From NCBI GenBank assembly GCA_019359285.1, contig JAHHHQ010000059.1:1-64000 (forward strand): a stretch of 64,000 nucleotides of DNA, in the 5' to 3' direction. Position 1 is the stretch's first letter. Every line of letters starts with the position of its first letter. Under the pieces are notes generated by a model, which worked only from the letters and a program-made list of their open reading frames with translations, was not told the DNA's origin and made no database searches. This document shows, one piece after another, positions 1-8,385 of the stretch. The translations under genes were made by a program, and so were the position numbers. The stretch is from Nodosilinea sp. WJT8-NPBG4. GTDB lineage: Bacteria; Cyanobacteriota; Cyanobacteriia; Phormidesmidales; Phormidesmidaceae.

Positions 1-1
1 T

Positions 2-112
2 TTCCTCGTCAATCTGGTCTCGGGCCTGATTGCCTACGCCTACCATCCCGATAAGCCCTCGTTGGGTATTCCAGATTTTGAGCTTAAAGCCTTGCCACAA
101 GCTGCTTTTTAG
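2..112 (+). pseudogene. C-terminal end of a probable transposase (cut by window edge)
   Basis: Frame 2 is open from the window edge to a TAG at 110-112 and gives 36 residues. They contain a hydrophobic stretch (FLVNLVSGLIAYAY) followed by a basic-proline segment (HPDKPSLGI). I recall this layout from the C-termini of IS982/IS5-like DDE transposases, but the fragment is too short to be sure. Whether the gene is complete cannot be seen because its body lies left of the window. It sits next to an osmoprotectant transporter operon that lacks a second permease, which would fit an insertion that removed DNA. It could equally be the end of an unrelated gene. Confidence 0.4.
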
Positions 113-233
113 CTGTCGAACTCAGGTGTTTTCAACCAACTCAAGCGGCCTAACAACTTATTATGCTGACAGTTTCCGTATAACTGCCCTTCTAGGGTGA
201 ATTATATGGATAGTGGCTGCACAAACTGCCATC

Positions 234-866
234 TTAGCCATGCTTTAACCGTCGTTGGGGTTGAGCGTAGTGCTCTAGGGCCAGCAGCAGCCCGTTGATC
301 ACCAGCGCTAGAACTGCCACCGCGATCGCACCCGCCACAATCTTGTCATAGCGATTGGTTTGGATGCCGTCAAACAGCAGCTTACCCAGCCCGCCAGCGT
401 TGAATTTGGCCCCGATTGTGGCGATCGCAATAGCAACTATCGCCGCAATTCTTACCCCAGCCAAAAACACCGGTAGCACTAATGGCACCTGTACCCGCCA
501 CCAGCGCTGGGCCACGCTCATACCCATACCTCGCGCCGCCTCCAGCACCGCTGGGTTAATGCCCGCCAGCCCCACCGTCAGGTTGCGCACCAAAATCACC
601 TGGGTGTAGAGCACCATCGCCACAATGACCGACGTGGCGTTGAGGCCAAACAGCGGCACCAAAAAGATAATCAGCGCCAGGCTGGGAATGGTGTAGAGCA
701 CCCCCAGCCCACCGAGCACGGGCACCGCCAGCCAGCGCAGGCGCGAGACCAGTAGGGCGAGGGGAACGGCGAGGGCGATCGCAATCCCCAGCGCAATTCC
801 TGTCATCCGCAGGTGTTGCAGCAGCAGGATCAGCACGTCGCCGGAGTTGCTCAGCAAGTAGCTCAT
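234..866 (-). CDS. Osmoprotectant ABC transporter permease (OpuCB/ProW-like)
   Basis: Inner-membrane permease subunit of an importer for glycine betaine, choline or similar quaternary amines. The 210-residue protein has about five hydrophobic segments and the EAA loop that docks on the ATPase (EAARGMGMSVAQRWWRVQVP, residues about 108-127), as expected for the short OpuCB/OpuCD/YehY type. Its ATG overlaps the stop of the upstream ATPase gene by 4 bp (ATGA), so the two are translationally coupled. Most OpuC-type systems have two permeases; only this one is seen here, and downstream there is only a gap and a transposase-like remnant. Either the permease works as a homodimer or a partner was lost. 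The family call is secure; the substrate is inferred. Confidence 0.88.
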   Translation of the reverse strand: MSYLLSNSGDVLILLLQHLRMTGIALGIAIALAVPLALLVSRLRWLAVPVLGGLGVLYTIPSLALIIFLVPLFGLNATSVIVAMVLYTQVILVRNLTVGLAGINPAVLEAARGMGMSVAQRWWRVQVPLVLPVFLAGVRIAAIVAIAIATIGAKFNAGGLGKLLFDGIQTNRYDKIVAGAIAVAVLALVINGLLLALEHYAQPQRRLKHG

Positions 867-1822
867 CGCCCGTTCACCGCTGACTCGCGAATGTGGTCGA
901 GGGTGAGCAGCCCCACCGGGTTGCCTCCTTCTAGCACGGTGAGGGCTGGTGCCCCGGTCTTGAGTATCAGCGACAGCGCGTCCCGAAGGCTATCTAGGTG
1001 GGAGAGGGTAGGGTTGTGGCCGTTGCTGTAGTTGGGCGGCAGCGCCATCATCGCCGAACTCACCCGCAGCAGACCCAGCTGGCGCACCATGTCGTCGGCC
1101 CCCAGCAGAGTGTGCACAAACTCATCGGCGGGTCGAGTCAACAGGTTAAAGGGGGTGTCAAACTGCACCACTTCGCCCAGGCGCATGATCAAGATGCGAT
1201 CGGCCAGACGCAGGGCCTCTTCCACGTCGTGGGAGACAAACAGAATCGTCTTTTTAAGCTGGCCCTGGAGGCGCAAAATTTCGTCTTGCAACGCCGTGCG
1301 GGTGATCGCGTCAATCGCTCCAAAGGGCTCATCCATCAGCATGATGGCGGGGTTGCCGGCCAGGGCACGGGCAATGCCCACCCGCTGCTGCTGCCCGCCA
1401 GAAAGTTGAGCGGGGTAGCGATCGCGAAATTCCCCCGGCGATAGCTTCACCAAGTCCAGCAGCTCGTCAATGCGGGCCTGAATCTGGGGTTTGGGCCAGC
1501 CCAGCAGCCTGGGCACCACTGCCACATTGTCGGCCACCGTCATGTGGGGAAACAGACCCGACTGCTGAATTACGTAGCCGATCTGCTGCCGCAGCTTGGT
1601 TGCCTTGAGCTGGCGAATATTTGCCCCATCTAGAAAGATGTTGCCGCTGGTGGGCTCGTAGAGGCGGTTGACCATCTTCAGCAGCGTGGTTTTGCCGCAG
1701 CCCGACGGCCCCAAAATCACCACAATCTCGCCCGAGTTGACCTGGCAAGTCACCCGGTTCACCGCCGGGCGGGCACCCCCAGCAAACCGCAGTGAAACAT
1801 CGTCAAACTGGATAGCGCTCAT
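863..1822 (-). CDS. Osmoprotectant ABC transporter ATP-binding protein (OpuCA/ProV-like)
   Basis: Cytoplasmic ATPase that drives the adjacent quaternary-amine importer. The 319-residue protein has Walker A GPSGCGKTT (about residues 38-46), a Q-loop region (QQSGLFPHMTV), the signature LSGGQQQRVGIARAL, Walker B IMLMDEP and the switch histidine in FVSHD. After residue about 240 there is a short CBS-like tail (PALTVLEGGNPVGLLTLD), the ionic-strength or nucleotide sensing module typical of ProV/OpuCA, here apparently one copy. It is the middle gene of a leftward operon: 31 bp after the binding-protein gene and overlapping the permease gene by 4 bp. Confidence 0.92.
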   Translation of the reverse strand: MSAIQFDDVSLRFAGGARPAVNRVTCQVNSGEIVVILGPSGCGKTTLLKMVNRLYEPTSGNIFLDGANIRQLKATKLRQQIGYVIQQSGLFPHMTVADNVAVVPRLLGWPKPQIQARIDELLDLVKLSPGEFRDRYPAQLSGGQQQRVGIARALAGNPAIMLMDEPFGAIDAITRTALQDEILRLQGQLKKTILFVSHDVEEALRLADRILIMRLGEVVQFDTPFNLLTRPADEFVHTLLGADDMVRQLGLLRVSSAMMALPPNYSNGHNPTLSHLDSLRDALSLILKTGAPALTVLEGGNPVGLLTLDHIRESAVNGR

Positions 1823-1853
1823 GGCTTCTCTCTAGGGGATACTCCGCCAGGGG

Positions 1854-2759
1854 CTATTCTGCAACTAGGCCGGCATCGACCAAAAATTCTCGCGCTACTT
1901 CTGCCGGTTCGCGCTGGTTGCCGCTGACCTCGTAGTTGAGCTGGCGCATGACCTCATCGTTGAGCAGGGGCGAAACCTGGTTGAGGGCCTCAGCGATGGC
2001 GGGGTTGGCATCCAGCGCGGCCTGGCTGACAATGGGGGCCACCTGGTAGGGCGGAAACAGCCCCTTGTCATCTTCGAGCACCACCAGGTTGAAGGCGCTG
2101 ATTTCGCCATCGGTGCCAAAGGCCACGGCCACATCGGCCTCGCCATCCACCAGACCCTTGTAGCGCAGGCCCGCATCGACGGCTTTGTATTCTTTGACAG
2201 AAAAATTGCCGTAGGCCGCTTGCAGGCCGGGTAGACCATCTTCGCGCACCTCAAACTCCGGTGGCCCAATCAGGGTTAGGTTACTGGCCTGGGCGGCGAA
2301 GTCAGAGATCGTGCGAATGCCCAAGGCGTCGGCCCGTTCCTCGGTCATAGCCAGGGCCTGGGTGTTGTTCATGGGCGAGGGGTCGAGCCACACCAGGTTA
2401 AATTGCTCCTGGTAGGCCTGCTTGACAGTGTCGAAGACCGCCTGCTGGTCGCTGCTGACCGGCTGCTTGAGCACAGTGAGCAGCGCGGTGCCAGTATATT
2501 CGGGGTAGAGGTCGATTTCGCCGCTTTCAATGGCGGCTTGGGCCACCGGAGTGCCCCCCAGGTTGAGCTTACGCTCGACGGTCAAACCATTTTTTTCGAG
2601 CACCAGGGCGTACATTTCGCCGATGATCAGCTGCTCGGTAAAGTCTTTCGAGCCGACGCTAACCACCTCACTGTCGCCACCGCCACCGCAGGCCACTGCT
2701 ACCAGCGCCGTCGCTACCCCCAGGCAGGCCTGGCTAAACCACCGTCGAGTTAACGTCAT
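1854..2759 (-). CDS. Osmoprotectant substrate-binding lipoprotein (OpuCC/ProX-like)
   Basis: Solute receptor of the importer, predicted to be membrane-anchored on the outside of the inner membrane. I start at the ATG at 2759 (MTLTRRWFSQ) rather than the upstream GTG because it gives a compact lipoprotein signal: two arginines, a hydrophobic core and a lipobox ending VAVAC at about residue 24. The mature part opens with VVSVGSKDFTEQLIIGE and contains LGGTPVAQAAIESGEIDLYP and EYTGTALL, the hallmark ligand-site segments of the OpuAC/OsmF family. It is the first gene of the leftward operon, so the promoter should lie in 2760-2924, a gap shared with the divergent gene at 2925. Confidence 0.88.
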   Translation of the reverse strand: MTLTRRWFSQACLGVATALVAVACGGGGDSEVVSVGSKDFTEQLIIGEMYALVLEKNGLTVERKLNLGGTPVAQAAIESGEIDLYPEYTGTALLTVLKQPVSSDQQAVFDTVKQAYQEQFNLVWLDPSPMNNTQALAMTEERADALGIRTISDFAAQASNLTLIGPPEFEVREDGLPGLQAAYGNFSVKEYKAVDAGLRYKGLVDGEADVAVAFGTDGEISAFNLVVLEDDKGLFPPYQVAPIVSQAALDANPAIAEALNQVSPLLNDEVMRQLNYEVSGNQREPAEVAREFLVDAGLVAE

Positions 2760-2924
2760 AGGGTTAAAAAGGCTGAAAACTGGACAAGTTTGGCATCGCG
2801 CCACTGTCCCCCTGAGAATATCACAGGACTTTTAGGCGCGGGTTTTTGCTGGGCAATTCTCCCCCGCTGATGACAGCGGAGCCTAAGTTAGGCCACCCTG
2901 GGGTAGCTTCTAGCCATCTGCTCC

Positions 2925-3335
2925 ATGTCTAGCCATAAACCGCCCGCGAGAAATCCCGCGTCCCCCACCCAGAGTCAGCGCTTCATCCGTCGCCCCAGAC
3001 GGAGAACTCTACTGCTGGGTTGGGCCATCTTGGCCGCTCTGGGATGGCTGGGGTATTTACCCTTTGTCGGGGGGGCTGTGCCTGGGGTGCATGGGTTAGC
3101 TTGGGCCTACAGCAAACTTTTTGCGATCGCTCTGCTGACCCTGCTCCCGGTAATTGTTTTGTTGTTGGCAGGCGGTTTGATCCTCTGTCTACTGCTGCTC
3201 CTGAGCTTCTACCTAAACTGGCAACAGAGCGCCCCACGGGGCGTAGCAAAAGTGGTCTGGCTGCTGGTCGCAGATGTCCTTATTACTGGTGGCTTTGCTG
3301 CCGGCCCTGTTAGCAGGCTATGCTCCCCAGGCTAA
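2925..3335 (+). CDS. Membrane protein, N-terminal part (apparent frameshift into next frame)
   Basis: No family recognised. The 136-residue frame starts with a Pro/Arg-rich cytoplasmic head (RPRRRT at about 24-29), then a membrane span (about 31-50) and a long hydrophobic stretch (about 65-97). The last 20 residues after WLLVA look unlike membrane or soluble protein. In the +1 frame from 3274 the sequence continues with another membrane span and a well-formed extracytoplasmic domain. Skipping one base near 3273 would join the two into one protein of about 239 residues. I therefore read it as one gene with a natural or sequencing frameshift. Two overlapping genes remain possible. Confidence 0.5.
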   Translation: MSSHKPPARNPASPTQSQRFIRRPRRRTLLLGWAILAALGWLGYLPFVGGAVPGVHGLAWAYSKLFAIALLTLLPVIVLLLAGGLILCLLLLLSFYLNWQQSAPRGVAKVVWLLVADVLITGGFAAGPVSRLCSPG

Positions 3336-3645
3336 ACAGGACATTGCCCTCTGGGGCATTACCTATCGCACGGTTTATGTGGCCTTTCCTCTAGGTGACA
3401 ACTACGGCGATCTGATGCTGCTCAGCTGTCGATCGCTGGGGCTGTGCCATTCGGTCTATCGCGGCTATACCGATATCAGTTCTGCGGGCGAGGCTGCTTT
3501 GACGTTTAATGCTGAAACCAACCAGGTAGCGCTGAGGCTGGAGGGGCAGTGGGTCTATGTGCGATCGCCCGACGAAGTGCTTTGCAACCAACCGTCCCAA
3601 CATACAACTTTCAACGGCTCCTGTAGCTTTGTGCCCAACGAGTAA
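3274..3645 (+). CDS. Membrane protein, C-terminal part with extracytoplasmic domain
   Basis: A 123-residue frame overlapping the end of the preceding frame by 62 bp. It begins with a hydrophobic segment (MSLLLVALLPALLAGYA) and continues as a soluble domain with cysteines in SCRSLGLC and NGSCSF and many beta-like alternations. No good ribosome-binding site precedes its ATG, and its first span is what the upstream frame lacks, so it is more likely the continuation of that gene than a separate one. The function is unknown. The gene pair is divergent from the osmoprotectant operon. Confidence 0.5.
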   Translation: MSLLLVALLPALLAGYAPQAKQDIALWGITYRTVYVAFPLGDNYGDLMLLSCRSLGLCHSVYRGYTDISSAGEAALTFNAETNQVALRLEGQWVYVRSPDEVLCNQPSQHTTFNGSCSFVPNE

Positions 3646-3781
3646 GACGCAGGTGGATTCGCAGCACCTTAGCGGAGGCCAAACTGAGGAAATTCACGTC
3701 TATATGTAGAGCCGTGAAGCAAACGAGGTTGGGTATTTCTGGTCACCCTACAATGAGTCCATACCTTACCTGTTTGAACCT

Positions 3782-3997
3782 ATGCCTGTAGAAACCGTTG
3801 GCAGCCCACCCCCCGAGGCCGATCAGGTGCGCTCTGTGCTCGAGCAGCAGCTGCCAGAAATTATTGCCAGCTTTAACCAAGTGCTGCGAGAGCAGTACGG
3901 GGTGGAGGGCGTTAGCGTGGGCGGGTTCACCGTGGTGCCCGAGAGTGCAGTGGCGTCTAAAGTCACCTGCGACCAAGACAGCTGTTCGGTTAGCTAG
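3782..3997 (+). CDS. Small conserved-type hypothetical protein
   Basis: A 71-residue acidic protein that I do not recognise. It has an amphipathic helical first half (DQVRSVLEQQLPEIIASFNQ) and a beta-like tail ending with two cysteines (CDQDSC). It lies 18 bp upstream of the cupin gene in the same direction, so the two are probably co-transcribed. Codon use matches the neighbours. Confidence 0.55.
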   Translation: MPVETVGSPPPEADQVRSVLEQQLPEIIASFNQVLREQYGVEGVSVGGFTVVPESAVASKVTCDQDSCSVS

Positions 3998-4015
3998 GGC
4001 TAGATCGGGTCCGCC

Positions 4016-4351
4016 ATGTCCCCCGTGCCAGAATCCGGCAATCTGTTTCAGCTGCCCGACCCGATACCAGCGGCGGAATTGTTCACCGCCCTGTTTGAAA
4101 CACCTTATCTGCGGATTGAGCGCATCCTCTCGACCGGGCAGACAACGCCCCCCGACGAGTGGTACGACCAAAGCCAGGATGAGTGGGTTGTTATAATACA
4201 AGGAAGCGCCACCCTCACCTACGAGGATGGCGCTTCTTTAGCAATGGAGCCAGGAGACTATGTGCTAATACCAGCCCACAGACGCCATCGGGTCAGTTTC
4301 ACCAGCAGCGATCCGCCCTGCATTTGGCTGGCAATTCACAGCTTTGGGTGA
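4016..4351 (+). CDS. Single-domain cupin protein
   Basis: A 111-residue protein made almost entirely of one cupin beta-barrel. Cupin motif 1 is degenerate: WYDQSQDEWVVIIQGSATLTY has the QxEW/GxxxL pattern but not the usual paired histidines. Motif 2 is PGDYVLIPAHRRHRV, with the histidines in the usual places. Proteins of this size often bind a metal or a small sugar or acid ligand, but the substrate cannot be read from the sequence. It is likely co-transcribed with the small gene just upstream. Confidence 0.75.
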   Translation: MSPVPESGNLFQLPDPIPAAELFTALFETPYLRIERILSTGQTTPPDEWYDQSQDEWVVIIQGSATLTYEDGASLAMEPGDYVLIPAHRRHRVSFTSSDPPCIWLAIHSFG

Positions 4352-4410
4352 GCAACCAGGTTTCGGGCTAGGGTTTGGCCAGGCTGATTGCGACAGGCTC
4401 TAACTGTCTC

Positions 4411-4475
4411 GGGTTCAAGGTATAGGGTATAGGGTTCAAGGCAGGCCTGAGACCTCAGACCTTGAACCTATACCC
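4411..4475. repeat. Interspersed inverted repeat, copy 1 (GGTTCAAGG family)
   Basis: The left arm is repeated twice (GGTTCAAGGTATAGGG, then TATAGGGTTCAAGG) and the right arm reads CCTTGAACCTATACCC, complementary with one gap. It lies between the convergent cupin and SLH genes. Clear related copies are at 6382-6445, 25077-25126 and 52010-52066, with a weaker one inside metH at 35279-35345. Confidence 0.7.
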
Positions 4476-4545
4476 CCATTAACCTTTGCGGACCTAAACT
4501 CAGCTCAGTGGTATAGCACCGCCGAACCCCGCTTTTTTGGTCGGC

Positions 4546-5835
4546 CTAGTTGGCGATCGCATCTACCGTCAGGTCAGAGCGCAGGGTGAGGTCGAGATCG
4601 CTGGGGCTAATAACCACGACCGCGCTGTTAGAAGTGACCTGGTTGTCGCCGTTGATGACGGCCCCAACCACGCTGCCCAAGCCGCTGTTGCCGGTAATCC
4701 TACCTAAGATCGATTCGGCTGCACCGGTAATTAGCGCCCCTTGCAGGGTGCCGCCGCTGACGCTGTTGGTGGCAGCGATCGCGCTGGACTCGGCGTTGAC
4801 GCTGTAGGTGCGGCCGTTGACCGTGAGGTTGTCGGCGACAAACTTAGCGGCCGTAATCGAAGAGCCACGAATTTCTACCGGCACGATGCGGCCCACGATG
4901 GTGCTGCCCGCAGGAATTAGCACCTGGTTCTGGCTATTGCGAATTGGCGTGGTAACTTGCAGGCTAGTGGCAACGGTTTGGCCAGGGGCTACCACAATAT
5001 CCACATCGGCAGTGCTGTTGGGGTAGCGCACCGCCAGGGGGGTGCCGCTGGGTACTAGGCGGGGCGAGCTGGTGGAAGTGCCGGTACCAGTGCCAGTGCC
5101 GGTGCCGGTGCCGGTGCCAGTCCCAGGGGTAGCGCCGACGATGTAGCTGTTGGCGCTTTGCCCAGCTTGTAGCGCGGGCATGCGGCCCTGGGCCACGAGT
5201 GCCTGATAGATAAAGGCTGCTACGTCCGCGCGGGTGGCGGTGCGCTGGGGTTGCAGGGTGTCTACGTTGGGATAGTTGACCACCAGCTTGTTTTCGGTGG
5301 CAGCCGCCACGGGCCCTTCTCCATAGCTAGGAATTTGACCGCGATCGCGGTAAACGCCCAGAACTTCGTTGACGGAGCCCCGAGGGCTGTAGTCGAGGCC
5401 GTTGGCTAGGGCAACTAGAGCCTGCACTCGAGGAATCTGCTGCTCAGGCTGGAAAGCCCCGTTAGGGTAACCCGAGAGAAAGCCTTGGCCGTAGGCGTCT
5501 GCGATCGCAGCGCTGGCCCAATAGCTGCTGGAGACATCACTAAAGCGAGGAGCGGTGCGATCGAGGGGTTGGTCAAAGGCGTTGCGCACAATGGCGGCAA
5601 ACTGGGCTCGGGTCACCGGCTGATCGGGCCGAAAGGTGCCGTCGGGGAACCCGGCGATAATTTGCTCAGAGGCGAGGCTTTCAATAAAAGGACGCGCCCA
5701 ATAACCCGAACCAACGTCAGTAAAATCGGCGGTTTGGGCGTTGGCAGGTAGCCCAAACCCAGCAAACGCCACAGAACCCAAGGCCACAAAGGCAGTGGTC
5801 TTAGCAGACAGACTCAATACGGTGCTCATACTCAA
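4546..5835 (-). CDS. SLH-domain envelope protein with Gly-Thr linker
   Basis: Secreted cell-envelope protein of 429 residues. A signal peptide (cleavage near ANAQT, residue about 33) is followed by three S-layer homology domains (about 36-95, 96-160 and 165-215; for example FTDVGSGYWARPFIESL and GFPDGTFRPDQPVTRAQFAA), which bind peptidoglycan-linked polymer. Then come a repetitive (GT)n linker at about 237-253 and a C-terminal beta-rich domain with LIPAGSTIVGRI, a pattern like the VirB10/TrbI barrel motif. A paralogue of similar design but without the linker is at 25580-26815. The repeated GT codons at about 5080-5125 could slip and change linker length. The exact role is unknown. Confidence 0.85.
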   Translation of the reverse strand: MSMSTVLSLSAKTTAFVALGSVAFAGFGLPANAQTADFTDVGSGYWARPFIESLASEQIIAGFPDGTFRPDQPVTRAQFAAIVRNAFDQPLDRTAPRFSDVSSSYWASAAIADAYGQGFLSGYPNGAFQPEQQIPRVQALVALANGLDYSPRGSVNEVLGVYRDRGQIPSYGEGPVAAATENKLVVNYPNVDTLQPQRTATRADVAAFIYQALVAQGRMPALQAGQSANSYIVGATPGTGTGTGTGTGTGTGTSTSSPRLVPSGTPLAVRYPNSTADVDIVVAPGQTVATSLQVTTPIRNSQNQVLIPAGSTIVGRIVPVEIRGSSITAAKFVADNLTVNGRTYSVNAESSAIAATNSVSGGTLQGALITGAAESILGRITGNSGLGSVVGAVINGDNQVTSNSAVVVISPSDLDLTLRSDLTVDAIAN

Positions 5836-6536
5836 TGATTCCTTAAAAAAGCGGGGTGTTAAGACAGGGGTATTAGAGGGTCAATAGAAGCGGGCGTCAT
5901 CCATAGCAAAATGGCCCCAGAACCAGCCAGAGCGAGTCAGAGGCAGTGCTATAGAGATGGGCCGTCCTACCAGGGCATCTTTGGTAGAACCAACAGCCTG
6001 CAACAAATGGGGGCAAATTTATTCGCTAAACCCTGGAAGTGGGTTTTGGTGTTTAGCCGAGCCAAATGGTAAATGCACGGGAACCTATGGGAGAAATGCT
6101 GCGCTTTTGGTTACGAGACCATTAGCACCGGGCTATTGTTCCCCCTTTTCGGGCCTATTTTCCAAAAGATTCGGTTAAATTAGCCTTAGGAGATAGGGCG
6201 ATCGCCCCTTTCCGCCCTTTCAAGCTCAGTCTAGTCACTTTTGCTCTAAAGCGCCTGTGCCAACGGAGAGGCTTTGCGAATCACTACTACAACCGATGAC
6301 TAAGGGCCTTCAAACCTTAGCCTTAGGAAAACAGGCGTATCCTAGTACTCGAACCAAGCTAATTGTGAAAGCTCTAGCGGTTGAGGGTTTAGGGTCTAAG
6401 GTGTTCGGTTTAAGGCAGGTTATAAACCCTAAACCTTTGAACCCTGACGCCCACTACCCCTTCATCATTGGCTTGGCAGCCTACTAGTCACAGACCTCTT
6501 GACCTGCATCTGCGCGCGGCGAGCGCTCAACCCACC
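5836..6536. other. 700-bp gap between divergent SLH and oxidoreductase genes
   Basis: No convincing gene. Open frames here (for example 5957-6178) have no family features. The stretch holds one copy of the GGTTCAAGG-type inverted repeat (6382-6445), a HIP1 octamer near 6199 and presumably promoters for both flanking genes. Confidence 0.5.
6382..6445. repeat. Interspersed inverted repeat, copy 2 (GGTTCAAGG family, diverged)
   Basis: The left arm GAGGGTTTAGGGTCTAAGG pairs imperfectly with the right arm AAACCCTAAACCTTTGAACC, separated by about 20 bp. It has the same organisation as the copy at 4411-4475 but a drifted sequence. Confidence 0.55.
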
Positions 6537-7559
6537 ATGAAAGCTGTTGCCCTGACCCACTACTTGCCCATTGGCGATCCAGAATCTCTCTTCGACGCTC
6601 GTCTGCCCAAGCCTAGCCCCGCGGGTCAGGACATTCTGGTGCGAGTAGAGGCGGTCTCGGTAAACCCGGTTGACACTAAGGTGCGCGCTCCCAAGGACAA
6701 AGTTGAAGACACCCCCAAGGTGCTGGGCTACGACGCCGCTGGCGTGGTTGAGAGCGTTGGCGATGCGGTGACTCGCTTCAAACCCGGTGATGCGGTCTAC
6801 TATGCGGGCGACATCACCCGCCCCGGCTCCAACGCCGAGTTTCAGCTGGTGGATGAGCGTATTGTGGGTGTCATGCCCCAGACCCTTTCCTTTGCCGAGG
6901 CCGCCGCTCTGCCCCTTACCACCCTCACCGCCTGGGAAGCTCTTTTTACCCGCCTGGGCATCGATCGCGACGGGGGCCATCGGGGGCAGTCGATTCTGAT
7001 CATTGCCGGGGCCGGAGGTGTGGGATCGATCGCCATTCAGCTAGCCAAACTGGCTGGGTTGGTGGTGATTGCCACCGCATCGCGGCCCCAATCGCAGGCC
7101 TGGGTGAGAGAGCTAGGCGCTGACCACAGCGTGGACTACAGCGATGCGCTGATCGAAGAAATGACTCAGCTTGGCCACCGCGAGGTCGACTTCATTGCCA
7201 ACTTCAGTGATACCGACGCCTACTGGGGCGTGATGGCCGAGCTGATTCGCCCCCAGGGCAAAATCGTTGGCATCGTCGGCAATACCGACCCCCTGGACCT
7301 CAACCTGCTGAAGAACAAAAGCGCCACCTTTGCCTGGGAGTTTATGTTCACCCGCTCGATGTACCAAACCGCCGACATGGCCGACCAGGGCAAGCTGTTG
7401 AATGAAGCCGCCGCCTTAATCGACGCGGGCAAACTGCGCACCACCCTCGGGCAAACGCTCTCGCCCATCAACGCTGCCAACCTGCGCCAGGCCCACGCCC
7501 AGCTAGAGTCGGGACGGACAATTGGCAAGCTGGTATTGGCGGGTTGGAGAGAGAGTTAG
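6537..7559 (+). CDS. Zinc-type alcohol dehydrogenase-like / quinone oxidoreductase
   Basis: Cytoplasmic NAD(P)H-dependent medium-chain dehydrogenase/reductase of 340 residues. I start at the ATG at 6537 (MKAVALTHYL), the standard start for this family, not further upstream. The N-terminal GroES-like domain has VNPVDTKVR and GYDAAGVVESVG. The Rossmann domain carries the dinucleotide motif IAGAGGVGSIAIQLAKLAG at about residue 160. The usual cysteine ligands of the catalytic zinc are absent, which points to a quinone-reductase-like enzyme despite the family's common zinc name. The substrate is unknown. Its last codons overlap the DUF924 remnant by 16 bp. Confidence 0.85.
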   Translation: MKAVALTHYLPIGDPESLFDARLPKPSPAGQDILVRVEAVSVNPVDTKVRAPKDKVEDTPKVLGYDAAGVVESVGDAVTRFKPGDAVYYAGDITRPGSNAEFQLVDERIVGVMPQTLSFAEAAALPLTTLTAWEALFTRLGIDRDGGHRGQSILIIAGAGGVGSIAIQLAKLAGLVVIATASRPQSQAWVRELGADHSVDYSDALIEEMTQLGHREVDFIANFSDTDAYWGVMAELIRPQGKIVGIVGNTDPLDLNLLKNKSATFAWEFMFTRSMYQTADMADQGKLLNEAAALIDAGKLRTTLGQTLSPINAANLRQAHAQLESGRTIGKLVLAGWRES

Positions 7560-7801
7560 CCTACCGGCTGACTAATGAGCTGGTACAAGACTCTGCTCCA
7601 GACTACCGTGATTTACTGGTGTTCTCAACTTCCCAGGCCCGTGCCCATCGAGAGGTAGTTGCAAAGTTCGGTCGGCAGCCCCACCGCAATGCTGTGCTGG
7701 GACGCCGCTCAACCCCTGAGGAACTCGAATATCTGGCAACGGGCCAGCTTGTCCATACTCGTTCAATGCCGCCTCATCTATCCAAGTTTCTTAGTAGTTG
7801 A
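7544..7801 (+). pseudogene. DUF924 protein remnant (C-terminal part only)
   Basis: The 85-residue frame matches from memory the last third of DUF924 proteins: FSTSQARAHREVVAKFGRQP followed by HRNAVLGRRSTPEELEYLA. Full-length members have about 180-200 residues, so the N-terminal half is missing. The remnant starts inside the end of the dehydrogenase gene, which suggests that a deletion joined the two. The residues after the LATGQL segment no longer look like the family. It is unlikely to make a working protein. Confidence 0.65.
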
Positions 7802-7858
7802 TGATGCAGAATATCAACCTTTCGCATCAACAAATCTTGTCGTTATTTACTGAATGCA

Positions 7859-8311
7859 ATGGATTTCCCCCACGGTTTTCTACTGTTCTATACGGTGCTG
7901 ATCTGTTACAACCTCGGCACCATCTGGTTCGTCCAGCTTGTGGTCTATCCTCTTTTTGCTAAGGTTGGTCCAGCAGAATATGTCGATTACCACAAGTTTT
8001 GTTCCAGTCAAATACCGCTGCCGGTCATTATTCCAGGTTTTTCCTGCTTTCTTGTGCCGATAGCAATCGTCTTTCTGCGTCCCGAGTCGGTGCCTTTGGG
8101 ATTAGCCTTGGCTAATGCCGCCTGCGGTCTGTTGGGGCTTTGGGTTACGGTAGCGCTAGAAATTCCACGCCATTTTCGGCTTGAGCGAGGCGGCAAGCAG
8201 CCTGAGGTCATTCAAGAGTTGATAGTTTATAACTGGCCACGAACCTTCGGCATTACTGGTTCGGCTGTCTTCACTCTGGCTATGCTGGCCCTGGCCTTTG
8301 AGCCAGCCTGA
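7859..8311 (+). CDS. Small four-helix membrane protein (hypothetical)
   Basis: 150 residues with four hydrophobic segments (about 6-28, 52-72, 79-102 and 128-147). Between spans 1 and 2 there is a VVYPLFAKVGPAEYVDYHKF segment, and between spans 3 and 4 a charged loop with EIPRHFRLERGGKQ. Small four-span proteins of the DUF1772 type have a similar layout, but I cannot assign the family firmly. It converges on the gene at 8386-8835, with a strong inverted repeat between them. Confidence 0.6.
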   Translation: MDFPHGFLLFYTVLICYNLGTIWFVQLVVYPLFAKVGPAEYVDYHKFCSSQIPLPVIIPGFSCFLVPIAIVFLRPESVPLGLALANAACGLLGLWVTVALEIPRHFRLERGGKQPEVIQELIVYNWPRTFGITGSAVFTLAMLALAFEPA

Positions 8312-8339
8312 GCGCGATTTTGTGGTTGGGTCAATCGGT

Positions 8340-8380
8340 CGGGTGTTGAGTTGCCAAGGTCTTATGCAACTCAACACCCG
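8340..8380. repeat. Perfect 15-bp hairpin between convergent genes
   Basis: Arms CGGGTGTTGAGTTGC (8340-8354) and GCAACTCAACACCCG (8366-8380) around an 11-nt loop. It sits between the stops of two convergent genes and may end transcription from both sides, but neither strand has a clear T-run. Confidence 0.65.
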
Positions 8381-8385
8381 CACCG

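Noticed and set aside
5957..6178. 73-residue open frame in the gap before the oxidoreductase gene
   Set aside because: No ribosome site, no domain features and atypical composition; probably chance.
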